A DNA stretch of 47,580 nucleotides from an uncultured Bacteroidales bacterium. Lineage in GTDB: Bacteria > Bacteroidota > Bacteroidia > Bacteroidales > Paludibacteraceae. Every line of letters starts with the position of its first letter. The stretch's first letter is position 1. This document shows, one piece after another, positions 25,002 through 33,919 of the stretch. The stretch covers positions 1 through 47,580 of the forward strand of contig CADBYS010000028.1 in NCBI GenBank assembly GCA_902798965.1. The letters run 5' to 3'. The translations under genes and the position numbers were made by a program. Under the pieces are notes generated by a model. It made no database searches. It was not told where the DNA came from and worked only from the letters and a program-made list of their open reading frames with translations.

Positions 25002-26228
25002 ATGAATAGTCAGCAACATATAATCCCCGCTACGCAGCCTGGCAATCGCGAAACAGCAAATGCCCGGATCAATATCATTTGTTTCATCCTGGCTATTGGC
25101 ATCATGCTTGCGCGCGCGTTCCTCTATACAGGTCATATGCCGCTGATTCATTTGGCTTGTCTGGCAGGAAAGACTGCCCTGATTCCCATTGCCTTTATCC
25201 TGGCTTTGCGCACACCGGGTAAACCGACGTCTATTGACCTGGGCTTGCTGACATATGGCATCGCAATGTACGTATGTTGTTTGATTAATCATACACAAAT
25301 AATGACGCTCACGTTGCTTAGTCTGGATGTATTTATCTATTGGGCACTGTGTCGCTGGTTCTTTGTCCGTCAGTCATTATTCCCGCTAAAAGCCGCCACA
25401 TGGATTCTGCTTGCCTTCATAGCGCTCAACTTCCTGCTTGTGCTATGGAAACCCGATGGCATATGGCGTTATGAGACTAACGGAAAGATGTACTACCTGC
25501 TTGGCGGCAACTACAACAACATGGGTAAGGCCATGGTGATTGCCATCGTCAGCAATATTCTTTTGCTTGTCATGCTGCCGCGTAACCGTAAGCTTGTTGC
25601 CACCTACCTTTCCACCCTGATAGCAATTATTGTTTTGTCGATTATTACTCTTGCCTTCTTAGGCTCCATGACGTCGCTATTAGGAATACTTATTCTGATC
25701 TGTTTCGGCTCGCTGCTGCTCATTCCGGCGCGCATACTGCGAATCGGAAGTATTGTGCTCTTTATCGCCATCTATTTTGCCATTCAGTCATGGGCTGTTT
25801 TTCGCGATACGGATGCAGTATCTACCCATGCAGAATACTTTGTGGAGAATGTGCTGAAAAAGGATATGACATTCTCCATGCGCACGTTGGTTTGGGATAA
25901 TGCTAAGGGATTGATTGAGCAACGTCCCGTAATTGGCTACGGAGAAAACGATGACGAGTGGTACAACAACGAGTTAACCGGTCTTACAACGCATAATCTG
26001 GTTCTGCATATACTGCTCAAGGGCGGTTGGATAGCGATGTCAGCATTTCTGCTGCTGCTACTCATCACCCATATCCGCGTGCTTCGCAACCCGTCACCTG
26101 AACTACGTTACATCCTTCTTTTCGGGCTATGGACGTTTCTGTTTATGATGATTTTTGAGGTATATCCAATCACGTCATTAGCTATCTTTTTCATTTATGC
26201 GGCCTATCTTAAGCCACAAACAGCATGA
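25002..26228 (+). CDS. Wzy-type polymerase / O-antigen ligase family, copy 2
   Basis: Polytopic membrane protein of 408 residues with about 11 helices and a C-terminal periplasmic loop holding MRTLVWDNAKGLIEQRPVIGYG and THNLVLHILLKGGW, the usual Wzy/ligase signature. It starts on the nucleotide after the flippase stop. It is the last gene of the polysaccharide locus. It could be a second polymerase or a ligase that attaches the polymer to an anchor; the family cannot be split by sequence reading alone. Confidence 0.82.
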   Translation: MNSQQHIIPATQPGNRETANARINIICFILAIGIMLARAFLYTGHMPLIHLACLAGKTALIPIAFILALRTPGKPTSIDLGLLTYGIAMYVCCLINHTQIMTLTLLSLDVFIYWALCRWFFVRQSLFPLKAATWILLAFIALNFLLVLWKPDGIWRYETNGKMYYLLGGNYNNMGKAMVIAIVSNILLLVMLPRNRKLVATYLSTLIAIIVLSIITLAFLGSMTSLLGILILICFGSLLLIPARILRIGSIVLFIAIYFAIQSWAVFRDTDAVSTHAEYFVENVLKKDMTFSMRTLVWDNAKGLIEQRPVIGYGENDDEWYNNELTGLTTHNLVLHILLKGGWIAMSAFLLLLLITHIRVLRNPSPELRYILLFGLWTFLFMMIFEVYPITSLAIFFIYAAYLKPQTA

Positions 26229-26291
26229 CATAATCTTCTGCCATTTTGTCAGTATTGCATAGTTTGGTACATTGTTTGGATTATATATGGT

Positions 26292-26312
26292 GAATCTCCA
26301 TCGGTGAGATTC
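26292..26312. promoter_or_regulatory. inverted repeat upstream of clpB
   Basis: GAATCTC (26292-26298) and GAGATTC (26306-26312) are perfect 7-nt inverted repeats with a 7-nt spacer, about 36 nt before the clpB ATG. There is no T-run after it. It could be an operator for a stress regulator or a leader hairpin. It does not match CIRCE. No clear TAnnTTTG box is seen in the 119-nt gap. Confidence 0.4.
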
Positions 26313-26347
26313 GCACAAAACATGTATAATTTTAAAACGACCATACT

Positions 26348-28480
26348 ATGAGCAACAATCAAAACAATTCCAACAACGAGAACTTGAGTAAGTACGCAAT
26401 CGACTTGTGCGAGCGTGCTTCGCAAGGTAAACTCGATCCGGTTATCGGACGAGATGACGAGATTCGGCGGGTATTGCAGATTCTTAGTCGTCGAACTAAG
26501 AACAACCCCATCCTCATCGGCGAACCCGGTGTGGGTAAGACGGCTATAGTGGAAGGTTTGGCACATCGAATCATCCGAGGGGATGTACCGGAGAACCTGA
26601 AGCGCAAGAAGATCTACTCCTTGGATATGGGTGCACTGATTGCCGGTGCCAAGTACCAAGGCGAATTCGAGGAGCGACTGAAAGGCGTAATAAACGAAGT
26701 GACAGCCGCAGCGGGAGAGATCATTCTGTTCATTGATGAGATACACACGCTGGTTGGCGCAGGTAAGACATCAGGCGCGATGGATGCAGCAAACATTCTC
26801 AAACCGGCATTGGCACGAGGCGACTTGCGCGCCATTGGTGCTACAACGCTCAACGAGTATCAGAAGTACTTCGAAACCGACAAGGCACTGGAGCGCCGAT
26901 TCCAGATTGTGATGATCGACGAGCCAGACGAGAGTGCAACCATAAGTATCCTGCGTGGACTGAAGGAACGTTACGAGACGCACCACAAGGTGCGTATCAA
27001 GGATGATGCAATCATCGCTGCCGTCACGCTATCCGCACGGTATATCACCGACCGGTTCTTACCCGACAAAGCCATCGACCTGGTAGATGAAGCCGCAGCC
27101 AAACTGCGACTGGAGGTTGATAGCAAACCCGAGGAACTGGATGCTCTTGACCGACAGATCAAGCAACTCGAGATCGAACGCGAAGCCATCAAGCGTGAAA
27201 ACGACAAAGAGAAACTGGCAGGTATTGAAGAGCAACTCAAGACGCTCAAGAGCAAGTCAGCGGATATGGAAGCCCGCTGGGCAAAAGAGAAAGGTTACGT
27301 CTCTACCATCCAAAACGAGAAAGCTGCCATCGAGCAGATGAAACATGAAGCCGAAGTGGCTGAACGCGAAGGAAACTACGGTAAGGTTGCTGAGATACGC
27401 TACGGCAAGATTCAGCAAGCCGAAGCAAACATCAAAGCAGCACAAGAAGCCCTGCACTCCATTGACAACGGCGACAGCCTGATCAAGGAGGAAGTGGATG
27501 AAGATGATATAGCCGAAGTAGTAGCGCGCTGGACGGGAATACCGGTCACCAAAATGATGCAATCCGAACGCGACAAGCTGCTACACCTCGAGGAAGAGCT
27601 GCACAAACGCGTAGTCGGACAAGACGAAGCAATAGAGGCCGTGAGCGATGCTATCCGCCGTAGCCGTGCGGGATTGCAAGACCCCAAAAGACCTATCGGC
27701 AGTTTCATCTTCCTCGGCACGACAGGCGTAGGTAAGACCGAACTGGCTAAGGCATTGGCAGACTACCTGTTCGACGACGAAAACATGATGACCCGTATCG
27801 ATATGAGCGAGTATCAGGAGAAGTTTTCAGCCACGCGACTGATCGGTGCGCCTCCGGGATACGTGGGTTACGACGAGGGCGGACAACTGACCGAAGCGAT
27901 CCGACGCAAACCTTACAGTGTTGTGCTGTTCGATGAGATAGAGAAAGCTCACCCTGACGTATTTAACGTGCTGTTGCAAGTGTTGGACGACGGACGACTG
28001 ACGGACAACAAAGGGCGCGTAGTGAACTTCAAGAACACGCTTATCATCCTTACCTCCAACCTCGGTTCGCAACTGATACGCGAAAACGCAGAGAAAGGTG
28101 TGGATACTGAGACTACCCGCAACGAGGTAATGGAGTTATTGCGTCAAACCATCCGCCCGGAGTTCCTGAACCGTATTGACGAGACGATCATGTTCCAGCC
28201 GCTCAACGAGAAGCAGATCCGCGACATAGTCAGCCTGCAGATCAGTAGCGTGCATAAGATGCTCATGGATAGTGGCATTGACCTGCGCGTAACGGATGAC
28301 GCCATCGATTACATCGCCAAGGAAGGATACGATCCGCAGTTCGGTGCACGACCTGTGAAACGTGCCTTGCAACGGCTTGTTCTCAACGAACTGAGCAAGT
28401 CGATCATTGCCGGCAAGGTTGACCGGGCTCGACCGGTGATTGTCGAACTGCGCGACGGAGAACTACGCTTCAGGAACTAA
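26348..28480 (+). CDS. clpB: ClpB disaggregase lacking the N-terminal domain
   Basis: Hexameric AAA+ chaperone that, with DnaK, pulls proteins out of aggregates in the cytoplasm. The protein is 710 residues; full-length ClpB is about 860. It begins with a polar N-rich stretch and enters the family at [27 protein letters not shown], so the whole Clp_N domain is missing. NBD1 has Walker A GEPGVGKT (58-65) and Walker B LFIDEIH (128-133). A coiled-coil middle domain spans about 235-370. NBD2 has Walker A GTTGVGKT (about 456-463), the pore loop GYVGYDEGG and Walker B VVLFDEIE. The 119 nt upstream hold no remnant of the missing domain. An AATTTTAAAAC tract precedes the ATG. Confidence 0.95.
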   Translation: MSNNQNNSNNENLSKYAIDLCERASQGKLDPVIGRDDEIRRVLQILSRRTKNNPILIGEPGVGKTAIVEGLAHRIIRGDVPENLKRKKIYSLDMGALIAGAKYQGEFEERLKGVINEVTAAAGEIILFIDEIHTLVGAGKTSGAMDAANILKPALARGDLRAIGATTLNEYQKYFETDKALERRFQIVMIDEPDESATISILRGLKERYETHHKVRIKDDAIIAAVTLSARYITDRFLPDKAIDLVDEAAAKLRLEVDSKPEELDALDRQIKQLEIEREAIKRENDKEKLAGIEEQLKTLKSKSADMEARWAKEKGYVSTIQNEKAAIEQMKHEAEVAEREGNYGKVAEIRYGKIQQAEANIKAAQEALHSIDNGDSLIKEEVDEDDIAEVVARWTGIPVTKMMQSERDKLLHLEEELHKRVVGQDEAIEAVSDAIRRSRAGLQDPKRPIGSFIFLGTTGVGKTELAKALADYLFDDENMMTRIDMSEYQEKFSATRLIGAPPGYVGYDEGGQLTEAIRRKPYSVVLFDEIEKAHPDVFNVLLQVLDDGRLTDNKGRVVNFKNTLIILTSNLGSQLIRENAEKGVDTETTRNEVMELLRQTIRPEFLNRIDETIMFQPLNEKQIRDIVSLQISSVHKMLMDSGIDLRVTDDAIDYIAKEGYDPQFGARPVKRALQRLVLNELSKSIIAGKVDRARPVIVELRDGELRFRN

Positions 28481-28515
28481 GCGCGACCTCACAAACAAAG
28501 TATTGGAATAAATCA

Positions 28516-28555
28516 CGCGGGGCTGTTATCGCATACCTTGGATAACAGCCTCGCG
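28516..28555. terminator. bidirectional hairpin between clpB and plsC
   Basis: A 15-nt arm (28516-28530, CGCGGGGCTGTTATC) pairs with 28541-28555 with one G-U pair. The hairpin separates the convergent clpB and plsC genes and lies partly inside plsC, forming its last codons and stop. The T-rich TATTTGTTC follows on the + side. Confidence 0.6.
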
Positions 28556-29239
28556 TATTTGTTCGATAGCAGTAGCCACATCCTCCTCGGCAAGCGTCGA
28601 GATGTCAATGGGTTTGCCTACATGCATATGCACAGGGTGGTAATTGGCATGGAACTCATGTCGGTTCATCACCTCATAACATCCCGAGAGAGAGATGGGT
28701 ACAATCGGAAGTTTCAAGTCAAGAGCAATCTGCAAGGCGCCACGTTTGAATCGGCCTACTTGCCCATCCTCGCTGCGTGTACCTTCGGGGAAGATCACCG
28801 TGCACACGCCATCATGCAGCACTTCCTCTGCTTGCTTGAGCGATTGCACAGCTGCGGCGGTATTGCCACGCTTGACGAAGATGTGCCCTGCCGCTTTGCA
28901 GGCCGTACCTACAAACGGAACTTTTCGCAGCTCTGCTTTCATCAGCCACTTGAAGATAACAGGCAACCAGCCATAGATGAGGAACACATCGGACATCGAC
29001 TGGTGGTTAGCCACGAATACATAAGACGTATTGCTCTTGATATTCTCCAAGCCCGTGACGCTCACCGGCAGGAAAAGCAGGTAAAAGAACGAGCGTGACC
29101 AAAAAGCCTGAATGCCATGCAACCACCACGAGTTACGCCAATGCTGGAAGATGATGGTGGATATAGCACAGAACAAGGTCATCAACACAAACAGCGGCAA
29201 GGCTATCAAGTACTGATATATGCGGTATAGTATTTTCAT
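28526..29239 (-). CDS. plsC: 1-acyl-sn-glycerol-3-phosphate acyltransferase
   Basis: Inner-membrane acyltransferase of 237 residues that makes phosphatidic acid from lysophosphatidic acid. Two hydrophobic segments lie at about 10-32 and 48-61. The catalytic HX4D motif is HQSMSD (79-84), and the substrate-binding FPEGTRS is at 150-156. A third motif (LPIVPISLSG) follows. Its length fits the family. It lies 33 nt after the PfkB-family kinase on the same strand. Its stop codon is inside the hairpin at 28516-28555. Confidence 0.92.
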   Translation of the reverse strand: MKILYRIYQYLIALPLFVLMTLFCAISTIIFQHWRNSWWLHGIQAFWSRSFFYLLFLPVSVTGLENIKSNTSYVFVANHQSMSDVFLIYGWLPVIFKWLMKAELRKVPFVGTACKAAGHIFVKRGNTAAAVQSLKQAEEVLHDGVCTVIFPEGTRSEDGQVGRFKRGALQIALDLKLPIVPISLSGCYEVMNRHEFHANYHPVHMHVGKPIDISTLAEEDVATAIEQIREAVIQGMR

Positions 29240-29272
29240 ATTCGGTAATTTAATCAGCCATGTTAGCCGGGA

Positions 29273-30274
29273 CTATACGGTATATTTCATCATGAACCCG
29301 CGATACAGAGCGCATATACGGCGTATCTCGTCCCAGTTCTCTTCGCTCAGTTTGGTTCCGATAACCTCAACCACACGTCCGGCAGCAATCGTACCGATCT
29401 CTCCGCACTTACGAATCTCGAATCCGTCAGCCAGGGCGTGCAAGAATCCACCTGCATACAAGTCACCGGCGCCTGTTGAATCGGTACACGAAGTGGTTAT
29501 GGCACCTATATGGTAACGATTCTCGCCTTGCTGAACATATGAACCGCGTTTACCAACCTTAACCACAGCTATATCTACTTCGCTGGCCATCTTCGCCACT
29601 GATTCCTCGGGATTAAGGTGCGTGTAAGCAAAACTCTCATCCTCGTTGGCAAACACGATATCTACATACTGACGGATAAGTTCCTTTAGGAAACAGTGAT
29701 TCTCGTTGATCACATTGTACGATGCCAAATCCAAACTTACCATGCAGCCCGCTTCCTTGGCCAGACGGATAGCTTTCTCGATCAGCTCGTGGTTCTGTAC
29801 CATGTAGCCCTCGATATGGAAGATGTCGTAGCCAATGAACGCCTCCTTGTTGATATCATCAGCATTCATCTGCGAGGCAGCGCCGAGATACGTAGCAAAC
29901 GTGCGTTCGCCATCCGGGGTGATAAGCACAATCGAGCAACCCGACATCAACTGCGTATCGGTTAGCAGCAGCGGCTTAACCCCGCTCTTCACCAAGTCAT
30001 CGCGGTAGAACTCGCCTACCTCATCGGCTCCAATCTTACCGATAAAAGCAGCTTTTCCGCCCAAAGCAGCAATAGTGGCAATGGTGTTGGCAGCAGACCC
30101 GCCGGCAACCATGTGTTTGCGCACCGAAGCAAAGCGAGCCTGGATAACTCCCGCCTGTTCCATCGAGATAAGACTCATGCTTCCTTTGGGCAAACCCAAC
30201 TCGCGAAGATCATCTTCGGAAACCTGCATCAATACGTCAGTAAGAGCGTTTCCTAAACCAATAATGCGTTTCAT
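29273..30274 (-). CDS. PfkB-family kinase, adenosine kinase type
   Basis: Ribokinase-family enzyme of 333 residues. It has the substrate-binding GGSAANTIATIAALGG (58-73), IGKIGADEVGEFY and the catalytic DSTGAGDLYAGGF (265-277, Asp271 as base). The start MKRIIGLGNALTDVL fits adenosine kinase-like members, which phosphorylate adenosine to AMP, but other nucleoside or sugar substrates are possible. It is the first gene of a pair with plsC. No consensus promoter was seen in the 100 nt upstream, which hold the tRNA-Asn promoter in the other direction. Confidence 0.85.
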   Translation of the reverse strand: MKRIIGLGNALTDVLMQVSEDDLRELGLPKGSMSLISMEQAGVIQARFASVRKHMVAGGSAANTIATIAALGGKAAFIGKIGADEVGEFYRDDLVKSGVKPLLLTDTQLMSGCSIVLITPDGERTFATYLGAASQMNADDINKEAFIGYDIFHIEGYMVQNHELIEKAIRLAKEAGCMVSLDLASYNVINENHCFLKELIRQYVDIVFANEDESFAYTHLNPEESVAKMASEVDIAVVKVGKRGSYVQQGENRYHIGAITTSCTDSTGAGDLYAGGFLHALADGFEIRKCGEIGTIAAGRVVEVIGTKLSEENWDEIRRICALYRGFMMKYTV

Positions 30275-30326
30275 ATATTAAAATTTGTTATATTTTTCGT
30301 CCAAAAGTCATTTTTTTGCCAAAAAA

Positions 30327-30358
30327 TTTGCAAATGTCAAAAAAATGTAGTACCTTTG
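30327..30358 (+). promoter_or_regulatory. promoter for tRNA-Asn
   Basis: TTTG at 30327-30330, extended to TTTGCAAATGTCA, and TACCTTTG at 30351-30358. The transcript would start near 30365, about 14 nt before the mature tRNA. Confidence 0.8.
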
Positions 30359-30378
30359 CAGCCGTTTTGAGCAACAAT

Positions 30379-30452
30379 GCTTCCTTAGCTCAGTCGGTTA
30401 GAGCATCTGACTGTTAATCAGGGGGTCCTAGGTTCAAGTCCTAGAGGGAGCG
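30379..30452 (+). tRNA. tRNA-Asn (anticodon GTT)
   Basis: All arms can be drawn. Acceptor GCTTCCT (30379-30385) pairs with AGGGAGC (30445-30451), with discriminator G. D arm: GCTC/GAGC. Anticodon arm: TCTGA/TCAGG around CTGTTAA, with anticodon GTT. T arm: CTAGG/CCTAG around TTCAAGT. CCA is not encoded. It has its own promoter and a terminator just downstream. Confidence 0.95.
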
Positions 30453-31359
30453 CAGAGCAGGCTAAACGGCCTGCTTTTTTTGTGACCGAAAGCGTTGTTT
30501 CCACCCCAAACGGTAAAGGCAAATTATACTCCACATGTCCTGCCGGAAAACCAAACAGCATGGGTATATCCCGCCCGTTCATTACCTCGGCTATGCTTTC
30601 TTGCAAAGTGCATCCCATTTCTGTATCATCCTCGCAGTCGGCAAACTGCCCGACTACCAAGCCGCTTATACTATCCAACACGCCGCTCAGCCGCAACTGA
30701 TGCATCATTCGGTCGATCTTGTAATGATATTCCCCCACATCCTCGATAAAGAGAATGGTGTTCTTCCCCTGTTGCTTGTCTTGCTCTATTGTGTGGCGTA
30801 TATCATAAGGCGTACCGCTCAATCCGCACAACACAGCCATGTTTCCACCCCGTAGCACACCTTGCGTTTCCCCTTCTCTGTTTAATGCAGTCGGTTCTAC
30901 AATATACTCCGTCGGTTCGCCACACAGCAATCGTAGCAAGGCCTGCAGCGGTTCATCATCATCGGCAAGCGTAGCGATGGGCTTGCACATGATACCATGA
31001 ATCGACACTCCTCCTAACCGGGCAAGCAGTTGATGCAGTTCGGTGATATCCGAGAACCCACACACCGCTGCGCCGTTATATCCGCGCTCGCACACGCCTT
31101 GTTCTATCTTATCAATGATCTGCTGCATACCATAGCCGCCTCGCGAGCACAACACCAGACCTACCGTAGGATCTGTCAGTGCATCTATCGCATCCTGTAT
31201 GCGCTCATCAGGTGTGGCGGCAAATCGTCCCCAACGACCCATGGCATGTGGGGCGATATCCAAAGTAAACCCTAGGATGCATAGGTGCGAAGCAGCTCTC
31301 TGTATGATGTCTGCATCCAATGCCCCGGCGGGAGATATGATTCGTATCGACTTACTCAT
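30418..31359 (-). CDS. LD-carboxypeptidase (peptidase S66 family)
   Basis: Enzyme of 313 residues from the ATG at 31359. S66 peptidases remove the terminal D-Ala from murein tetrapeptides during wall recycling. Visible motifs are IRIISPAG at the start, LCSRGGYGMQQIID with the nucleophile Ser (about residue 93), GFSDITELHQLL, RGGNMAVLCGLSGTPY and LFIEDVGEYHYKIDRM with the catalytic Glu. The reading frame does not stop after the domain: its last residues (KKAGRLACSALPLGLEPRTP) are the antisense of the tRNA-Asn terminator and of the tRNA itself, where the stop lies. PLGLEPRTP-type ends are a known sign of reading through a tRNA. The gene overlaps the BASS transporter gene by 8 nt. Confidence 0.88.
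   Translation of the reverse strand: MSKSIRIISPAGALDADIIQRAASHLCILGFTLDIAPHAMGRWGRFAATPDERIQDAIDALTDPTVGLVLCSRGGYGMQQIIDKIEQGVCERGYNGAAVCGFSDITELHQLLARLGGVSIHGIMCKPIATLADDDEPLQALLRLLCGEPTEYIVEPTALNREGETQGVLRGGNMAVLCGLSGTPYDIRHTIEQDKQQGKNTILFIEDVGEYHYKIDRMMHQLRLSGVLDSISGLVVGQFADCEDDTEMGCTLQESIAEVMNGRDIPMLFGFPAGHVEYNLPLPFGVETTLSVTKKAGRLACSALPLGLEPRTP
30456..30481 (+). terminator. terminator of tRNA-Asn
   Basis: AGCAGGC (30456-30462) pairs with GCCTGCT (30469-30475), followed by a run of eight T (30474-30481). It is a strong Rho-independent terminator and starts 4 nt after the tRNA. Read in antisense it encodes the C-terminal KKAGRLAC of the LD-carboxypeptidase. Confidence 0.9.
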
Positions 31360-32401
31360 CTGCTTTATTATTGTCCGATTTATAATTGGCAGCGTTATAC
31401 AACTGCGCAGAGTTAAACGCATTCTGCCAAATGATATAGGCGGCAGCGCCGATGGCTGATAAGGGATGGAGGAACATCTGACACATCCATATGCCCAAGG
31501 TCGTATTCTTCTGCCCGAAAGCCTGACTGGCCGTTATGCGGCTCACACCTGCCATCGTTGTGGGGACGGCTGCAGGATTGATCACCACGTCCTGATACTC
31601 CTTGCCCTTGCTCGGTGCGGGATAGTGAAACCCTATCCAACGACCAATGTAATACTGCATCAGGCAAGCCGCCAACGAACCAACCAGCAATATTCCCAAA
31701 GCCCACCAGCTGTACTGCTCGTGCAGCAGGGTATAGGTAATATCTCCCATCAATACCACCAGTGTTCCAGCCCACAGGTAGAAGGGTATCTGCGCCCACG
31801 TATGCGACAGCACAAAGCGTTTTGCCGAGCCCTTGTGTTGTTGCCAAGCATCATAACTCAACCGTAATCCCCACGCTGCCACGAACGGCAACAGCAACAG
31901 CGGCGCTACACGACGCAAGATCATCCACATCTCTGCCACAAAACCCATCTGTCCCTCGGGATGCACCAACGGGAAGAACAGCGGAACGATGATTGCTGTT
32001 GCTGCATTGCTCAGCAAGGTGAATGTTGTCAGGTTTTGTATGCTTCCGCCAAGTTTACCGGCAATGATCGGCGCAGCCGTCGCGGTAGGCATGATCAGGC
32101 ATATCATCAAGCCCTGACTGATAATGGCCGTATTCTCTTCCGTTGCACCAAGCGCCTCGCACAAAGTCTTCACCCCGTAATACACACCTGCCGTGAGTAA
32201 TAATTGGCAACTCAGGACAAGCCAATGCCATTTGTGCAGCCGCAGATCCAAGGGGTTTACCTTGCAGAAGGTAAAGAACAGCATCAGGCCAATCATCGGC
32301 GGCAAGACGGGCGTCAAATGCCTGAACACCGAGAAACCCGCCACACCGACAACCATCGATAGTGCCAAGGCATACTTGTCTATGAACTGCTTCACGCTCA
32401 T
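31352..32401 (-). CDS. BASS-family (bile acid:sodium symporter-like) transporter
   Basis: Polytopic membrane protein of 349 residues with about 10 helices. Family-like stretches include LTPVLPPMIGLMLFFTFCKVNP, GLMICLIMPTATAAPIIAGKLGG (the pseudo-symmetric crossover region) and a second TTMAGVSRITASQAFGQKNTTLG in the C-terminal half. Such proteins take up organic anions with sodium. The substrate is unknown and bile acids should not be assumed. It overlaps the dihydrouridine synthase gene by 4 nt upstream and the LD-carboxypeptidase gene by 8 nt downstream, so the three are translationally coupled. The last 20 residues are polar and N/K-rich. Confidence 0.75.
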   Translation of the reverse strand: MSVKQFIDKYALALSMVVGVAGFSVFRHLTPVLPPMIGLMLFFTFCKVNPLDLRLHKWHWLVLSCQLLLTAGVYYGVKTLCEALGATEENTAIISQGLMICLIMPTATAAPIIAGKLGGSIQNLTTFTLLSNAATAIIVPLFFPLVHPEGQMGFVAEMWMILRRVAPLLLLPFVAAWGLRLSYDAWQQHKGSAKRFVLSHTWAQIPFYLWAGTLVVLMGDITYTLLHEQYSWWALGILLVGSLAACLMQYYIGRWIGFHYPAPSKGKEYQDVVINPAAVPTTMAGVSRITASQAFGQKNTTLGIWMCQMFLHPLSAIGAAAYIIWQNAFNSAQLYNAANYKSDNNKADE

Positions 32402-33435
32402 TCTGTTTCCGGCAGGGTATATACCATTCCTGCGTTGGTTCGTTCGTCAAAGATCGCGCTGTATTGTTCCACTATCTCGTCCATGATGCCGAACACTTCG
32501 TCCTTGCTATCGGCACGCAGCAGACGAATACGCGTCTGGCGGAAGTCGGGCAATCCTTTCAGCACAGGGCTGGCAGCAAAATGCCTGCGGCTGTGTACTA
32601 TACCTTTCCGCTCATCGCCCACCCATTCGATGCTACGCTCCACATGCTCCTTCAGTATATCCATGCACCACGCCATGCTGCGATGCGGAATAGGCCTACC
32701 TTCCAAATAGCAACGTATATCCTCAAATATCCACGGACAACCGAACGTTGCTCGGCCTATCATCACCGCATCCACACCGTATTGCTCAAAGCACTGCTTG
32801 GCGCGCTCGGGAGTGGTTATATCTCCATTACCGATCACCGGAATATGCATCCGCGGATTACGTTTCACCTCCCCGATTAATGTCCAATCGGCATCTCCGC
32901 GGTACATCTGCGAACGCGTACGTCCGTGGATGGCTATCTCCGTCACGCCGCAGTCTTGCAGCCGCTCGGCCAGATCCACGATGAACGGCTTTCCGTCCTC
33001 CAGACGCAGCGAAGACTCATCCCAACCCAAGCGCGTTTTTACGGTAACCGGCGTGTGTACCGCATTCACCACGGCTTGCGTAATGGCCAACATCTTCGGC
33101 ACATCGCGCAGCAGTCCGGCTCCTGCACCTTTGCCCGCAACCTTTTTAACCGGGCAACCGAAATTGATATCGATAATATCCGGCTTGGCTTGCTCCACGA
33201 TACGCGCTGCGTCAGCCATCGATTCCGGTTCGCGACCGTAGATCTGTATCGCCACAGGTCGCTCGGTATCATCAATAGTAAGCTTGCGCATCGACGAGGC
33301 TACATCGCGAACGATAGCATCAGCGTTCACAAACTCCGTATATACCCTATCCGCCCCAAAACGCTTGCACAGCAAGCGGAACGCCGGATCGGTCACGTCC
33401 TCCATCGGTGCCAGGTATAACGGATACTCACTCAT
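32398..33435 (-). CDS. dusB: tRNA-dihydrouridine synthase
   Basis: FMN enzyme of 345 residues that reduces uridine to dihydrouridine in tRNA D-loops. It has the start LYLAPMEDVTDPAFRLLCKRFGAD, the catalytic Cys94 in DINFGCPVKKV, VKTRLGW, the Lys/His region IAIHGRTRSQMYRGDADW and the phosphate-binding IGNGDI and IGRATFGCPWIF. It is probably the DusB type by length and motifs. It is in the middle of the udk operon. The 34 nt before it are almost wholly a 7-bp tandem array. Confidence 0.9.
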   Translation of the reverse strand: MSEYPLYLAPMEDVTDPAFRLLCKRFGADRVYTEFVNADAIVRDVASSMRKLTIDDTERPVAIQIYGREPESMADAARIVEQAKPDIIDINFGCPVKKVAGKGAGAGLLRDVPKMLAITQAVVNAVHTPVTVKTRLGWDESSLRLEDGKPFIVDLAERLQDCGVTEIAIHGRTRSQMYRGDADWTLIGEVKRNPRMHIPVIGNGDITTPERAKQCFEQYGVDAVMIGRATFGCPWIFEDIRCYLEGRPIPHRSMAWCMDILKEHVERSIEWVGDERKGIVHSRRHFAASPVLKGLPDFRQTRIRLLRADSKDEVFGIMDEIVEQYSAIFDERTNAGMVYTLPETE

Positions 33436-33436
33436 C

Positions 33437-33464
33437 TCTGATTTCTGACTTCTGATATCTGATT
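33437..33464. repeat. heptanucleotide array TCTGATT x4
   Basis: Units TCTGATT, TCTGACT, TCTGATA, TCTGATT (a fifth, TCTTCTC, is degenerate) fill the 34-nt gap between the start of dusB and the end of the DUF2147 gene. Confidence 0.85.
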
Positions 33465-33469
33465 TCTTC

Positions 33470-33904
33470 TCACTCCTTCGGCGCCGGAACCCATGTCTGA
33501 TTCCTGCCGAATATACCTGCCTTGTCCAGCGAACCGCGCAACACCAGATTGCCGTTCTTCAGGTATATCTTGCCGTAGTAGAACTTACCGTTATTCGGGT
33601 CAAGCACCTTACCGCCGCGCAGCTCGCCTTTCTCCATATGCATACCGCGAATGATAACCAGCCCTGAAATCGGCTTATCCTTGTCTTCGCCTTCGCACTT
33701 GGTGCAGATCACATCTTCCGGTCCTACCAGGATCTTGGCAACCTTACCGTAGTACAAGCCATCCTCGCCCTGATAGATACGCACAATCGAGAAGTTCTTC
33801 CCTGTCTCGTCATCTACGGTCATCCAATCGCCGACGATTGTTGCCTGAGCCATAGAAACGACAGAAACGCCTACCAAAAGTAGGGTAAATAGCAGTTTTC
33901 TCAT
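33470..33904 (-). CDS. DUF2147 exported protein
   Basis: Protein of 144 residues with a clear signal peptide (MRKLLFTLLLVGVSVVSMAQA, cleavage near residue 20). The mature part begins IVGDWMTVDDETGKNFSIVRIYQ and contains YYGKVAKIL, the CxxC pair ICTKCEGEDKD and GGKVLDPNNGKFYYGKIYL, which are the conserved parts of DUF2147. It is predicted to be periplasmic, folding as a small beta-barrel. Function unknown. It lies 15 nt after udk and is read from the same promoter. Confidence 0.9.
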   Translation of the reverse strand: MRKLLFTLLLVGVSVVSMAQATIVGDWMTVDDETGKNFSIVRIYQGEDGLYYGKVAKILVGPEDVICTKCEGEDKDKPISGLVIIRGMHMEKGELRGGKVLDPNNGKFYYGKIYLKNGNLVLRGSLDKAGIFGRNQTWVPAPKE

Positions 33905-33919
33905 AAGTCTCTTATTCTA

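Noticed and set aside
26292-26312. CIRCE operator for HrcA upstream of clpB
   Set aside because: CIRCE is TTAGCACTC-N9-GAGTGCTAA; the arms here (GAATCTC/GAGATTC, N7) do not match.
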